Shown here piece by piece: positions 46,186 to 59,140 of a stretch of DNA of 64,000 bases. Below the pieces are notes generated by a model. It was not told the DNA's origin and did not search any database. It was given only the letters and a program-made list of their open reading frames with translations. How positions within the stretch are numbered: the stretch's first letter is position 1; the number at the start of each line of letters is the position of its first letter. The stretch spans positions 13,533,501-13,597,500 of the forward strand of contig OW285192.1 in assembly GCA_935421135.1 (NCBI GenBank), in the 5' to 3' direction. This stretch comes from Bugulina stolonifera (lineage: Eukaryota > Bryozoa > Gymnolaemata > Cheilostomatida > Bugulidae). The position numbers were made by a program, and so were the translations under genes.

Positions 46186-48325
46186 GGTAAATAACATTTT
46201 TGTTGTGGACAATTGTAGTTTGTGATCATGCATTACCGTTGTAAAGTATCACCTAAAGGACTTCTAAGTTCATTGACACCTACTAATTAGAAGTTGTTTT
46301 CTCTTGAAGTTGTTGGAATTGATGCTTTTCTGCCACTACTACTTTTGGTAGTAATAGAAATAATTTATAAATATTTATATTTTAGATATTGAGTGCTGGA
46401 TAAACCCCTGGAGAAAAAAAGCTGGACCTTGTCTACCATGTCATAGTAGAATAGACATCATATATACAGTTACTACTTAGAACATTAGCAAAGCTTGTAA
46501 GTTGGTGTTTATGTAGCTACATATCAAAAGGTTTTAGATTATACTAAAATAGTAAAGACCGGAAGTTACTAAAAAGAGGTTATAAAATGTAGAGGATTTC
46601 ATCTTTGGACTATTTAAAACTCACCATTCTGTGCTGTAGACTGGTTGTTATAATTGTCATGACATAATAATATAAATTAGGTGTTTTCCTTTTTTTCCTA
46701 TTAGACTTGTTTGCTTTAGCCACTATATTTTTGTTCAATGTACTTTCAGTTTTATTTTTATGACTAATATCTCTATTCGTATTTATGTTTGGTGTTTTTG
46801 CAGAAATTAGTTAATTTACAACATATTTTTAGATTTTGGGAATATATACTGTTGTTGTAACACCATTTAGTTCAATTATAACTAATGGTGAAAGCATACA
46901 TGTAACTGTTGCTTTTTCATAGTGTCAATGATTGGTGTAGTACATATTGCTGTTGAATAAAAGTGTTATTTCATTTTGTGCCAAAATATTTCCACTTTAG
47001 TGTATTTATTGCAAAGTAGTGCCATTGCACATTCACTCACTCATCTTTTGAAGTGAGGTACATGTATTAGTATACACATCACTGACATCATTGACAAAAT
47101 TAATGTTGACCATTGGATGTTGTGACCACTCAGAGAAGAATGAAAATGAGAGAGGACAACTTCTAATTATGATCACTAGCGCATGGGTGAAACCAGAATG
47201 TTTGTTAGCTTGTAATTAGAAATATTCAAGAAATATTACCTGATTGTTTAATTTGAATGTACATCAGATCAGAATTGCACCTACTGTTACACACCTACTG
47301 CTAGTACAAGCATTTTATTGTGGTTGCTCCACTCATACTTTTGCTTGGTTTCTGATGAATAATCAATCTAACACAATTTTATCGTTGATCTTCCCATTTA
47401 TTCATAGTTCTATCATATTGATCTTGCTGCATTCTTCAAAACCCTTGCTAAGTTATGTTCTCCTTAACATTTAAGATGGGAAAAGAGCGGACAACTTCAA
47501 TTCAATACTAGATTTAAATATATTGGAGTTGTCTACAGCCGTAACAGATTACTTCTGCCGCGTCAATTACTTGCCATTTTTAGTACATTTCCGTTATGGC
47601 AATAGCAGTCAGAAGTTCAGTTGAAGTGCTTTTGATTTATTTCATACATTTATTCTAAATACTTTAGCATTGAAGTTAACCCATGAGCCATACTTAACAA
47701 AATCTCTGGATCTTGCCATCTACTCCATCTCAAAGTAAAAATTTGAGTCAAAAGTCAGGTGTCTGTGGGAGTGACTGAACGGCAAGTTAACCTATCTTTT
47801 GTAAGCTTATTTATTTAATAAATTTGAATGACTGACACGTATCTCAACTAACTCGATCAAATGTGAGTTTTTTATCTGAATTTATACAATCTGATGGGAT
47901 GGTTGGCCTATATTAGATGATCAAGATGGATCTAGAGAAAATGGCTCCACTATTATTTAATTTTCCCAACAGAACAGTTACCAATTGAATTTTCCTTAGC
48001 CTATGTATTTGTATTAATTCTTAATGGATATTAGGCCTACATGTTTGTAAATTTTACATAATGATTACGGTGAATAAAATGCTGTTTACATTCAAAATTA
48101 TAAATTGTTATAATCTATCATTATTTGCGGTTTTAATAAACTATGCAATCGAATCGTTATGTTTCTTTCCTAGTTCAAACCAAGTTTATTAAATGTTTAA
48201 TTTTGATAGCATGGCAAAAATCAGATACTACATAACCCCGTAAGGTTGTTTTATCCCCATTCTTAATAGATTACGGTACCAGTTTCTGTTAAAGGTAACT
48301 TCTGTGAATAATATGACCTATAAAG
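46186..48325. other. Intergenic spacer between MCCC1 and the SH2-RasGEF gene
   Basis: Holds the MCCC1 3' untranslated region (to about 46975) and the upstream region of the next gene. No other gene is visible; a 76-codon open frame at 47244 has no coding character. Confidence 0.55.
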
Positions 48326-51300
48326 ATGGCCAGCTCTCATCAAGAAATCCAAATCCCAATTCAAGCTTGGTTGCAGTCAATATCTCTTTCAGCATATCTT
48401 CCTTCCTTTTCTGGATTCAAGGACACAAGGGTAAGTGAATGTATGCATATGAAGGCTTTACTGTCAATTAGCTATACAGTCTATATAACTGTGTAGGTTA
48501 CTGGGTACACATAACTCAGTCTGTATAACTGTGTGAAGTTGTGTTAATACTGTACATAGAAGTATAGTGATATTTTGACTAGCTAGATGTAGTTTAGGCT
48601 AGAGCAATGTAATGAATCTGTTTGCATGAAGTTGGAAGCTTTCAAGTATTTGTAATTGATCAGAATTTTAATTGTATAAGGAAGGTATCAGTTCCAGTTT
48701 TGTGTATTCTATAAATAGGCCTAATAAGTTCTGTGTACCACTAGAGCTACATACCATGCTGAATAAGGTTATTATTTTACATTAGTAGGCTAGTAGTCCT
48801 TTTGAAATGCTAGTTTATGTGCACCATATACAGTGGTAATGTTCAACACTACTGATTTTAGTGATTTGCTAATGTTTGTTTAAATTATCAGAAAATCAAG
48901 TAATAGGCCTATGTAGTATAGAATGTAAATTGAGTTATCTATCTCCAGGAGTTGTTTAATATCACCAACCAGGAACTGCAAAAGCTCGGTATACACAGTC
49001 CAGATCACCGTGCACATATAATTGGTTCTCTAAAACTACTGGCTAGTAAAGTTCAATCAAAGAATACAGCAGCAACAGGTAGTTGATCATATTTTACATT
49101 GGTGCGCATTTATTGGGGAAATACTATAACGTTACAATCGCCATTTACGTATTTAAATATGTTAAGCTGTTTGCTATCTACAATGTAAGGAAGCATATGA
49201 CAGCATTTTTTACGTTCATAATAGAGAAAATAGCAAGTGAACAATGTTAGTTGAAAATTGGGTGTGGGTGTATTATATATGCGTGTAGTTTTGGCCTACT
49301 TTATTGGAAGTAGTCAAAGAGATGAAAATTGATACCAGCCCAAAGCTCTACTTCTACATGTACACCTATGCCTCCCATTATTATAGACTAACATCTTACC
49401 GGCCATTTGATATAGGCCTACTTTCTAGCTAAAACAATTATTAGGGATCGAATAGTAACTTTCGTTGATTGCTATAACTTATTCTGGTATAGTGCGGGCT
49501 GCGACACCCCCTACACATACAAATGCAGACAAAGTAGCTGATGAACTTAAGCTATGGTCTGACTTGAGAGGTGTAGCCTGGTTTCATGGTAACATAACGA
49601 GAGAGAATGCGGAACAGTTGGTGAAACAATTCGGTGAATTCCTAGTGAGGGAGTCTCTCTCTCAACCCGGTAGGTTATAGGTAACTATTGGTGTGAATGT
49701 CGGCTATTACCTACCTACCAGCCTACATATTAGGTCTATTCATGTGTTTAATATGCATGTGTTTTGATGGAAATGTGTATCTCACTTTTTCCGTGAACGT
49801 AGTAGGTCTATACCAGTGTGTCTAGAAATATGTGTACAGTATACACTCATGTAGTACATGTATAGTATACACCACTATTAATACTGCATATGGATGGTTG
49901 CACTGTAGGCCTCCATGACCATTTAGTTCACAATCATGTACTTTCTATATTAGTGCAACACTCAGCTTGGAACTCTTTTCTCATTAACTTTTTAAATAAT
50001 ATGATGTTATCATCATCACTATGTAGAATATTCCCCCCACATAATTACTGATAGCATTTTTACTTGATACATTGTTATGATGTGTAACCACGGTTACTGG
50101 TTGACAACGCCCTCATGCTAGACTAAATATACCATGTTACAAATGAGACATCCACTCAAGTGTTTTATTGCCAAGAGACCATAGTGTAATAATAATTATT
50201 ATGAATAGTTAGTTTCATTTACAGGATCATTTGTGCTGACATGCAATCACCAGGGACAACTACTACACTTTGTCATTAACAAGTTTGTAGAGCATGGAGT
50301 GCGTGGGGCAGTTAAATCTATTGAATACGGGTTTGAGAGTAGTCGATTCATATCTGTGCAGGCTCTTATACTAGCGCATGTGGCTGATGGGTGAGTACTG
50401 ACCAATAGTATTCATTGTAAATACTAGCACATGTGGCTGATGGGTGAGTACTGACCAATAGTATTCATTGTAAATACTAGCACATGTAGCTGATGGGTGA
50501 GTACTGACCAATAGTATTCATTGTAAATACTAGCACATGTAGCTGATGGGTGAGTACTGACCAATAGTATTCATTGTAAATACTAGCACATGTAGCTGAT
50601 GGGTGAGTACTGACCAATAGTATTCATTGTAAATACTAGCACATGTAGCTGATGGGTGAGTACTGACCAATGGTATTCATTGTAAATACTAGCACATGTG
50701 GCTGATGGGCGAGTACTGACCAATAGTATTCATTGTAAATACTAGCACATGTAGCTGATGGGTGAGTACTGACCAATGGTATTCATTGTAAATACTAGCA
50801 CATGTAACTGATGGGCGAGTGTTAGCCAATAGCATGCATTGTAAATACTAGCACATGTAGCTGATGGGTGAGTACTGACCAATAGTATTCATTGTAAATA
50901 CTAGCACATGTAGCTGATGGGTGAGTACTGACCAATGGTATTCATTGTAAATACTAGCACATGTAACCGATGAGCGAGTGTTAGCCAATAGCATGCATTG
51001 TAAATATTGGCTGATGGCTAAATACCGACCAATAGGCGAATTCCATGGTCAATTGCCTACTATTGAAGGGGCTAGAGCCTTTGTAAGCATGTCCTATTAG
51101 TAAAATAATGTGTTGGGGAAACGAGAGAAATGTTAACTCCATTATAAGATATGTTTATGGGTGACAACATATGACGACAGTGAAGGTTTTAACTTGTAGA
51201 TACTCTGGGTTGGCTTCTGAACTAAAAAGTACTGTCTATCATGATAGACATTTTATCCGAGTTTAAATGATGCTTTTTTTACATCCAGGAGTGTCGTCAC

Positions 51301-54300
51301 TACAGCCTCACAGGCTAAGATAAAGACTCCAGTCAATAGAACAGCACCGCTTCCTGTGGCTCCACCTGGTGGTGGAGATAATATATCTAAGAACTCCTCC
51401 CTGGATTCTTCTGACTACGGTCTGTTGATAATAATCTTGGATTTGTTCAATCTCTTTTTATTTCTCCAGCTAACCTTATAGTATACACCTGGATAATATT
51501 ATTATTTAGGTGTATATCAGGATTGAAACATTACATATAGGTGGGTTTTCTAGTCCAATACCTAGAGATTGTATTAGACTAGGGCTACTGTTTTGTAGTT
51601 TGTGCATATATACATGTCTGTGTCTTTTTGCATAGGCCTATCTGTCACACTCAAATTGTTCAAATATTACATCTTAATAATACATGTTCTGCTGCGTAAA
51701 GAAGTTTATGATGGCAGCCTTGCACTAGCTTCAATCAATACTAGGTCAGCATCAAACAGCTCCAGTGATGACCTCAACTGACCCATAATGTTACAACGTT
51801 TCATACTGACGCATTTCATGTAGTTTGAATGGTGATTGATGTTTCTCCACTTTCATTGGCTAATGCTTAGAATTAACTCACCACTACTTATATTTAGACA
51901 TGGTACCCGGCTCATGGCTATACTGTATATGTTGTATTCTAGAAGTGACTTCACCTTCGGTTAGAAGTTTAAGGAAATCGAACAACCCGACTCCTAGTCA
52001 CAGTAGACCCTCTTCGCCAAAGCAAGTAATAATCCAAGAGGGTGAGTGGTTCACAGCATGATTGTTATTATGAGACCATCCGTGCTCTAGTGGTTAGGAT
52101 ATATGGGTATACAGGTTTACTGATGATGTGTAATTACTCTGTCACCTTTCATTATCTCACGGAAATCTTAGAGTGGTACGAGCATGAAAGCGCATCCTTG
52201 TTCTGTCTGTATGCTACTCAATAAGTACGATATAAGTGTACTTATTACGAAGTCCAAGGTTAAACAATATTGTGATAGACAACCAGAATAAGTATGACGA
52301 CCTATTAGATATTGCAATAGTGTCAATATTGTACATGTGTATGGACATTTACACTTTAGTGTCGGGCTACATTTAAGTATGTTCATTCTGTCTTGACCGG
52401 TGTGAATATAGCTTGGCTGCCTATATGTTAGCTATGCTGTTTATAGACACCACCCTATCTAGAGTAAACAGTGAACCCAGGCTAAATAAAGATGATCAAA
52501 CACCTCCATCTACAACCACTTCCGGAAGATTCATGAAGAGGGGAAATCAATTGTCCAAGAGTGGACTTACTGTACCTACCTCCATGAGTAACAGCAGAGC
52601 TCGTAAGTTTGGTAAACTGGTTACACGTGTGTCACATATTGTGTAGCACGATTGGTTTGTGAATACATATATTTATATGTATTGGAAGGGAAGATAATAA
52701 TACGTGACTGTAGTTAACATAATGGTTGTTGGCATATTTTTGTGCATTCCAGTCATAAAATAATGTTATACGTTTTCATTCACAATGTCTCATATTTTAC
52801 AAAGCTGGGAGAAGGGGGTCCCCGAGATGTAGGCTTAAATGTATGTGTAGATGTCAATGAAATAGGTACAAGTTGGCTCTCTTGATTTTGGCATCGGATA
52901 GTCGTTGGTATAAATCAGTACATACTGTACATGTATCAAGTATGATGTACTACAGGTTCAGAGGGGCAGCTCAACATAACTCCATCTCAGCTTCCAAACA
53001 GATCAGCCGAGTTGAACATATCACGGAACACTTCAGCTCGAGCTCAGCCTGTTATAGCCATCCGGAACAGAGAGCTCTATGATGAGGGGGCGGATTACTC
53101 CGATTATTTTGAGGTCAAGCGAATGCCAGGTAAAGTAACCTTTTATGTAAATTATCCAGTTAGCTGTACTATATTTTGTGTAGAATGTATTACTTGGTTC
53201 CTCAGTTTAATCATTGTATATACGTGATATTGAGTTTTTATTAATGCATTGCACTATTTCATTTGCTCGACCACATATTTTCATGTCTAAAGAGTTGAAG
53301 CCTCATTTCTCGATATATGAAATACTTGAAGCATTAAACCATTTTACCAACAGGTGAAAATTCAGTGACTGGTAACACTACACAGACGAATGACGTCAGC
53401 CAATCAAAAGGGAAGTTGCAGAACCAATCAAATAGCACTCCACAAAATTCAGCTCAATCATTAACCAATCAGAACACTCTAGCACCAGGTTAGTGTATGC
53501 ATGTTTATTTAGTTTAACAGTATTCTTTAGTGTAATGTTTGGTATACAATATATTCCAAACATGTTGAGTTTATGAATTGCATTGCATTGGACTGGTAAT
53601 CTATAGATAGGGTAAACTCCTCACTAGTCTGCTAGCTGAAACACATTATGTGAATTATTCGCATTCGCTGATTAGAATATATGTATTTAGAGCAGGATTG
53701 GTTTGGGTAACTCTTACAAAGGTTAGTAGTACTAATAGACTGTTAGTTCAGTGTGTGGTAGATGACTTACCGACTAATACCCTGTGATGTAATCTTTTCT
53801 CCTAGATGTGTATGTGTAGGTGTGTATGTATAGATGTGTATGTGTAGATGTGTATGTATAGATGTGTATGTATAGATATGTATGTATAGACGTGTATGTA
53901 TAGACGTGTATGTATAGACACTGCTGTCTATATATAGAGTGTATTTTGAGTAACCATATCAGTGTCAGCCAGTATAGATAATTTAGTTGTCTGTTGGTGT
54001 TGTACTTCTGTAATACTCTGAACTATCAATCCATATTTGGAGAATTTCCTTATTTGATTGAATTATGTTTTGCAGAAACGCAACAACGGCATGCAGCTTC
54101 CGTTATATAAAAATATTATTTCTTTCTGTTGCTAACATTGATCTCTTCGCTAGAGCCAACAGGAGAAGATGATTATGACGTACCAGCACCAGAAGTTAGG
54201 GAAATACATCAGTTTACTACCCCTACAATTCCAACAAATTACATTGATGCTTACAATTTCAAATCTAATCTGTTAGCCAATCAAAACAAGCCTCTTGATC

Positions 54301-56483
54301 CTAACTGCATGTACAAATTGAAGGAAGTTCTATTCCAGGTGATGACTCATTACTTTACTAATCTATTCTAATATTTCTCCATCATATGCTCAAGTTATAA
54401 CATGTAAATACGTATTGGCATGTACTGATTACAAAACATAGGACATGATTGTGTCATATGTATGTCTTTATAATATATATTCAATGTATACACTAGTCAT
54501 TGGTTGTGTTCATATTAACTAACTTGGAGTCAATTGTTTACCAATGTTCGCTCTCTTGATCATACCCTGTTAGAGAACCTATCATCACCAGGCTGGCTGG
54601 ATAGCTGAGTGATGTGCAATAGTTTGATCCCTTTGATAACAGCACTAGTTAATGGCCTTTGCAGGATTCAAATGGTGGACATTCTGGTACTTTCGCCTCT
54701 TGGCCACAGCTGCTTCTTAACATAAGTATAATATAGAATAGAAACCAATATTTTTAGGGCAGGGTCACACAACTCTAGGTAAGGTAATAATTCATGTGCC
54801 CCACTCAGCCATTATATAAGTTCTACTCATCTAAAAATTTATATTCACAGGGCAATCATCTGCAGTTCTCTCAACACATCACATATCTTGATCTTCACCT
54901 CTTCAAAGTCATAGAGAACCGTAATCTTGGCGCGGGTATCTTTAGCGGAATAGAGGCTCTGACCTTACCTCAAGGTCGACACTTTAGACAAGCTGTTATT
55001 GAAAGGTAACTACATCTACCATATTATATACACTTTTCTTCGTAGATGTGAGCCTAATTCATTTTGGTAGTATTAACTGTTTCTCTACCCTGAGATGTTC
55101 TACAAAGTGGTGCATGTCTACATTAGCTGACATGTGCATACTAGCTGATATATTCACACTAAGTCGCAAAATGGTATGCATATTATACTTGTAGACACTG
55201 CTGCCTATCATTTATCGTGTCAGTGACCGTACTGGCCTGCACTGATGACCTGATGGAAAGGTCACAGATGGTCAAACAGTGGCTACTCATTGCTAAGGAT
55301 CTACTTAGAGCACATGGTAACCTACTTAGCTTTGCTGCCATAATGGATGGCCTCTCAGCACATCCAGTGAGTACGCATAGAGCAGTCTCCTTTCAACAAC
55401 TTTTGTATGAAATCATAGTTTTTAAATGTATTGAATATCAATATTCAGTGGGCCATGGGCCCACTTATTGGAGTGTTTTACTTTTTTGCATCAATTTATT
55501 GGATAGTGATGATCGACTTAGAAATTCATCCAATTGAATTGAATGTTGGCTCTCACATAATACATCTCTGTAAGGAAGTACATCTAGCATGATAGATGCC
55601 TGGAGCATCTCCATGTTTGACTATAACTTGTACATGTTCATTATTTTTACTTGATATTCGTCCCCATTACAGATTCAGAGGTTGATGATGACATGGAATA
55701 TTCTAGAAAGAAGCGAACCAGTTCTAATAAATCATTGGAGGACACAACTCCGACCCGCTTACAAAGTAAGATTCACTAATCACATGAATTATCAGCTCAA
55801 ATAGTAATTGTAGTTTTTGGGAGTTGTCCTATTACTATAGATAGACAGATGGTGAAGTACAACTCCAAACTATCTGGAAGAATAGAGTGTAGTGCATTGG
55901 AACAACATAAAATAATATTGATTCTATGATTGTAGGATTTAACAGAGTCTGCCAATTCTCTTTCATCTGATAACATCTGTATACCTTACATACTACCAAT
56001 TAGTGAGTTATTGGAGGTAGATTTTATACCTGCACATCCTATCGAGACAGATAATCTTGTACATTCTCTAGCTCAAATGGACCTTGCTAGGTAGGTTACT
56101 GTATGTTCTGCTATAATTACTCTGCTTACCACTGCCACTGTTGGTCTACTGATACTTGTACTGTTGATTTACTTTTAGTTGTACTGTTGTTCGACTACTA
56201 GTTGTACTGTTGTTCGACTACTAGTTGTACTGTTGATTTATTGCTGTATAGGCTGATGTCTGGGCAAACATCCATATACAGCCAGAAAGGTGTTAAGGTT
56301 TTACGGTTCTTCAATCCAAAGACGGAGATTACAGACTTGTGTAAAGTGGAGTTACATATGCGTCTGCTGTTTGGACATCGTGGGGCATTGGCTAAACACG
56401 CTGAACGCAAAGTCAAGTTCCGACAGATACTTAATATCCTGTCAGAGCGGGCCGAGAATAATGATTTGGGTACAGAATTCTAA
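48326..56483 (+). CDS. SAM-SH2-RasGEF adaptor of the NSP family (BCAR3/SH2D3-like)
   Basis: Adaptor linking phosphotyrosine signals to Cas-family scaffolds and small GTPases, by family. Fifteen exons: 48326-48430, 48949-49078, 49493-49669, 50225-50390, 51289-51419, 51943-52041, 52447-52602, 52956-53129, 53354-53488, 54154-54338, 54851-55005, 55195-55366, 55673-55765, 55936-56090, 56252-56483. Phases agree; 754 residues. A SAM-like domain (1 to about 75; WLQSISLSAYLPSF, LQKLGI) precedes an SH2 domain (about 105-195) with WFHGNI and a perfect FLVRES, the phosphotyrosine-binding Arg. A Ser/Pro-rich linker (about 196-420) follows. The C-terminal half is a CDC25-like GEF fold (ALTLPQGRHFRQ, WLLIAKDLL, NLLSFAAIMDGLSAHPIQRL). 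In known NSP proteins this fold is catalytically weak and binds Cas; the same is inferred here. Confidence 0.9.
50384..51020. repeat. 53-bp minisatellite copying an exon end and its splice donor
   Basis: Twelve tandem units of 53 bp start inside exon 4 of the SH2-RasGEF gene and fill the head of intron 4. Each unit repeats the last exon bases CTAGC(A/G)CATGT(A/G)GCTGATG, the donor GGTGAGTACTGACCAA and the first intron bases. Most units keep a perfect GGTGAGT; a few read GGCGAGT. This is not a CRISPR array, because there are no variable spacers. Confidence 0.95.
53812..53925. repeat. TGTGTATGTATAGA microsatellite
   Basis: About eight imperfect 12-14-bp units lie in intron 9 of the SH2-RasGEF gene. 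Confidence 0.85.
54590..54680 (+). repeat. Possible degenerate tRNA-derived SINE head
   Basis: An A-box-like TAGCTGAGTGATGTG and, some 55 bases on, a B-box-like GGATTCAAATGG lie in intron 10 of the SH2-RasGEF gene. They are too degenerate to call a tRNA. Confidence 0.3.
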
Positions 56484-57117
56484 CAGCTTTGTCATTTAAC
56501 ATAATCTGGATTGATGTTGCTAATTGTGTATTACAGGAGAATTTGTTATGATTATATCGTTTATGCGTAATGTAATACTTTTTTATTATACTTAATTACA
56601 TCTCATTTATGCATGTATATCTTGTTTTAAGAATATCGGTCAATTGGGCAGTCAGGATCCTGTTAGTTAACCTCATCAAATCACCTTCCCCACTTCTTAT
56701 TTGTTACTAAATAACCATTTACCCTGAGGGGAACCTACTATTTTTTGTGAGCAGACAACTTGCTAATTTACACCTGATAATCAATTTCATTATCGATCAA
56801 GCTCTGTGATTTTTAAATATCAATATTTTCAGCTGAACCCTACTAGCATTTATATTTTTATATGATTATTATTCTTGCTAACAGATGTTTTTAATCGTTG
56901 CACATGTTACCATTTTGTTTATTTTATATTTGAGTGTTGTTTGAATACCATAGTATAGTTAGCATATTGCCGTTGATTAGCTAGTTAGTGGAGCTCGAGG
57001 AAATACTCATTTTATGACGTTTATTTGACATCCATGATTACAAAACTTCAATAATTTAGTTATATTTTCGTACAAATACAAAAATTGCAAAAAATAATCG
57101 ATAGAAATATTTTAAAT
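56484..57117. other. Spacer between convergent gene ends
   Basis: AT-rich 3' flank shared by the SH2-RasGEF gene and THTPA. No further gene is visible. Confidence 0.6.
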
Positions 57118-58403
57118 TTAGAAATGGAACTTTTCATATAGTTTATCTCTTACAGTTTTGTTATGTATAGATAGGTAAGTCATTAGTTTTCCTGTAGTGC
57201 TGTTGGCTATTTCAACTTTGAGTAGAGTCATTATACGCTCCACTTCATCTATAGATCCTTGGAGTTCATCTTCACTTTTTGATACAATTTCAATTTCTCC
57301 AATGCCTAGAAATATGCAGCGAGAGTATAATTAACTACCTGTGAAAATGTTGGCTATTATTACCTTTAATCAACCCAAGGGCTTATGATGAATTATCAGC
57401 CAAAAATCAAATTCTATATTCTCTTTACAAGAGAGAAGACAATTCCAAGATATTCTTTTGAAGATCCACAAATCTGAATCTAGGTCTGGGAAGTTGTATA
57501 CGGAGCAAATAAAATTATGATCACTACCAGTGATCCGGGATATCTCTCCATTGGTACATGGCTGCTTCACAAGTCCTTACTTACTGTATCCGAAGTCTGT
57601 TTGGTCAAGGTCTATAGTTACACCATCGAGAGTGTATTTGGTTCTGTGTGTAGTCAACTCTGCGAAAGGCTTCAAGTTAGCCAAGTCTACAATGAACATA
57701 ATAGGTTATATAACATGTATAAAGGAATGCTTTATATTCAGATCGGAAAAAACAGTTGAAGAAAATATTTCATGTCATTTTCTGACTCAAAAGGTTGAAT
57801 TCTCTTTCACACAACATCAACCATCTAAACGCAAACTAAAAAACTCAATCATGCAACGATAACATTTGTATGCAACCAGCGGAATAACATACCAGAACTA
57901 CCATCTCCCCAGTCATTACATTCAGAAAATTCATTTAATATTCTGTAGACGTGAGACTCTATGATCTGCAGATCATCGGTTTCCTTGTATTGATACACGT
58001 CTGATTTCAGTCTGTTGGGTGGTGCGTACTTCAATTGATACTTTCCATTCCGTGTCCTCAACCATGTATCTAGTAAGTAATAACCACAAGTACATGATAT
58101 CAGCTACTCATTCATTTAGCTTCGGGAAACAATGACTAAAAATAGCTAGCTTCGTTCTCATTAGTGGATATTAATGTGTGACAACTTGTTAATGTTAATG
58201 TTAATTTTCATTTTACTAGGAGACAATTAGCAAAGTTACTTGCATTTGGTACCTGTCAAACTTAGAGCATAATCTTCAGTGTCATAGTATATGTCAGTGA
58301 ATGTAGATTCATTGGAGAGTGTGGCGTTGACATAAGCCAACCTCTCTTTAATATCTGCAGGTATAATGAACTTGTACTCCACCTCAATTGGTACTTCATC
58401 CAT
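57118..58403 (-). CDS. THTPA: Thiamine-triphosphatase (CYTH superfamily)
   Basis: Cytosolic Mg-dependent hydrolase that converts thiamine triphosphate to thiamine diphosphate. Four exons, 58403-58253, 58069-57893, 57686-57585 and 57305-57118, join in phase 1 throughout and give 205 residues, slightly shorter than the mammalian enzyme (about 230). The N-terminus carries the CYTH signature ExExK (IEVEYKF, residues 6-12). Further tunnel-lining charged residues follow in DIYYDTEDYAL, WLRTRNGKYQLKYA, the TTHRTKYTLDGVTIDLDQTDFG strand pair (about 120-140) and GEIEIVSKSED. These acidic strands and basic residues support triphosphate binding. The start is the first of two close ATGs, giving a short leader before the signature. 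Another CYTH triphosphatase is possible, but the animal context and length favour THTPA. Confidence 0.88.
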
Positions 58404-58581
58404 TGGTTATCTAGCAGTTGATTAAGACATTAAAATTCACTACATTGAAAATCTATGGATGTTTGCTGTAAAAATATTTAATAGATGAAAATAATATGGA
58501 AGAAGCAAGTGAGCGCAGCAAATGGAATTAGTACTACTAGGCCTATGCACTCATCAACTATAGTTATGAGATATTTGCTGC

Positions 58582-58830
58582 TTTTATGTGGCTTGGAGAA
58601 TGGCACATGCTAGCGCACAAAGACCATGTAACTCTTGCTATATATATGCTGTCTACCTCTGACAGTAGCACTTACATATACATGTATGTACATGTAAGTG
58701 CTACTGTCAGAGGTAGACAGCGTAACATGACCAAACATTTTCCCGGTCTGTGTGACTCTGGCAGCAGCATGAAGTAAGAGTTACATGGTTCGTGCATGCT
58801 AGCACAAGCCAATATCCGTGCCACATAAAA
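58582..58830. mobile_element. Foldback (MITE-like) element with near-perfect palindrome
   Basis: The outer arms begin TTTTATGTGGC and end GCCACATAAAA. The middle arms CCATGTAACTCTTGCT and AGTAAGAGTTACATGG pair imperfectly. The core arm from GCTGTCTACCTCTGACAGTA to ACTTACAT (28 bp) is matched exactly by its inverse around a 16-base centre. No ORF is present. The whole unit can fold into one long hairpin. Confidence 0.85.
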
Positions 58831-59030
58831 CCATTGAACATCTCACAATAGTTGAAGTCAACTGCAAACCTGAATAAAATTTGCTAAGATCTTGCCGTAG
58901 CTAGTTCTAACTACCCTAAACTCATTATTAGACAAGACTAACATATGCATTCTTCGCAAAAACAGACTGCATTATTAGATTAAGGTGTTTGGCCATTTTT
59001 TATATAGGCCTATGATGTTTCTTAGGCAAA

Positions 59031-59140
59031 GGATTATCTTTTGAGCAGTCAGGGACTTGTTTCACATCCATAAAAATACCAGTCCCTGGTGTTTCTATAA
59101 ATGTGAAACACGTGTCTGACTGCTCAAAGGATAAAACCAA
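59031..59140. mobile_element. Second foldback element
   Basis: ATCTTTTGAGCAGTCAGGGA and GTTTCACAT at the left pair with ATGTGAAAC and TCTGACTGCTCAAAGGAT at the right. This forms a stem of about 38 bp with a few mismatches around a short loop. Confidence 0.75.

Noticed and set aside
50384..51020. CRISPR-like repeat array
   Set aside because: Tandem 53-bp units without variable spacers, in a eukaryotic intron.
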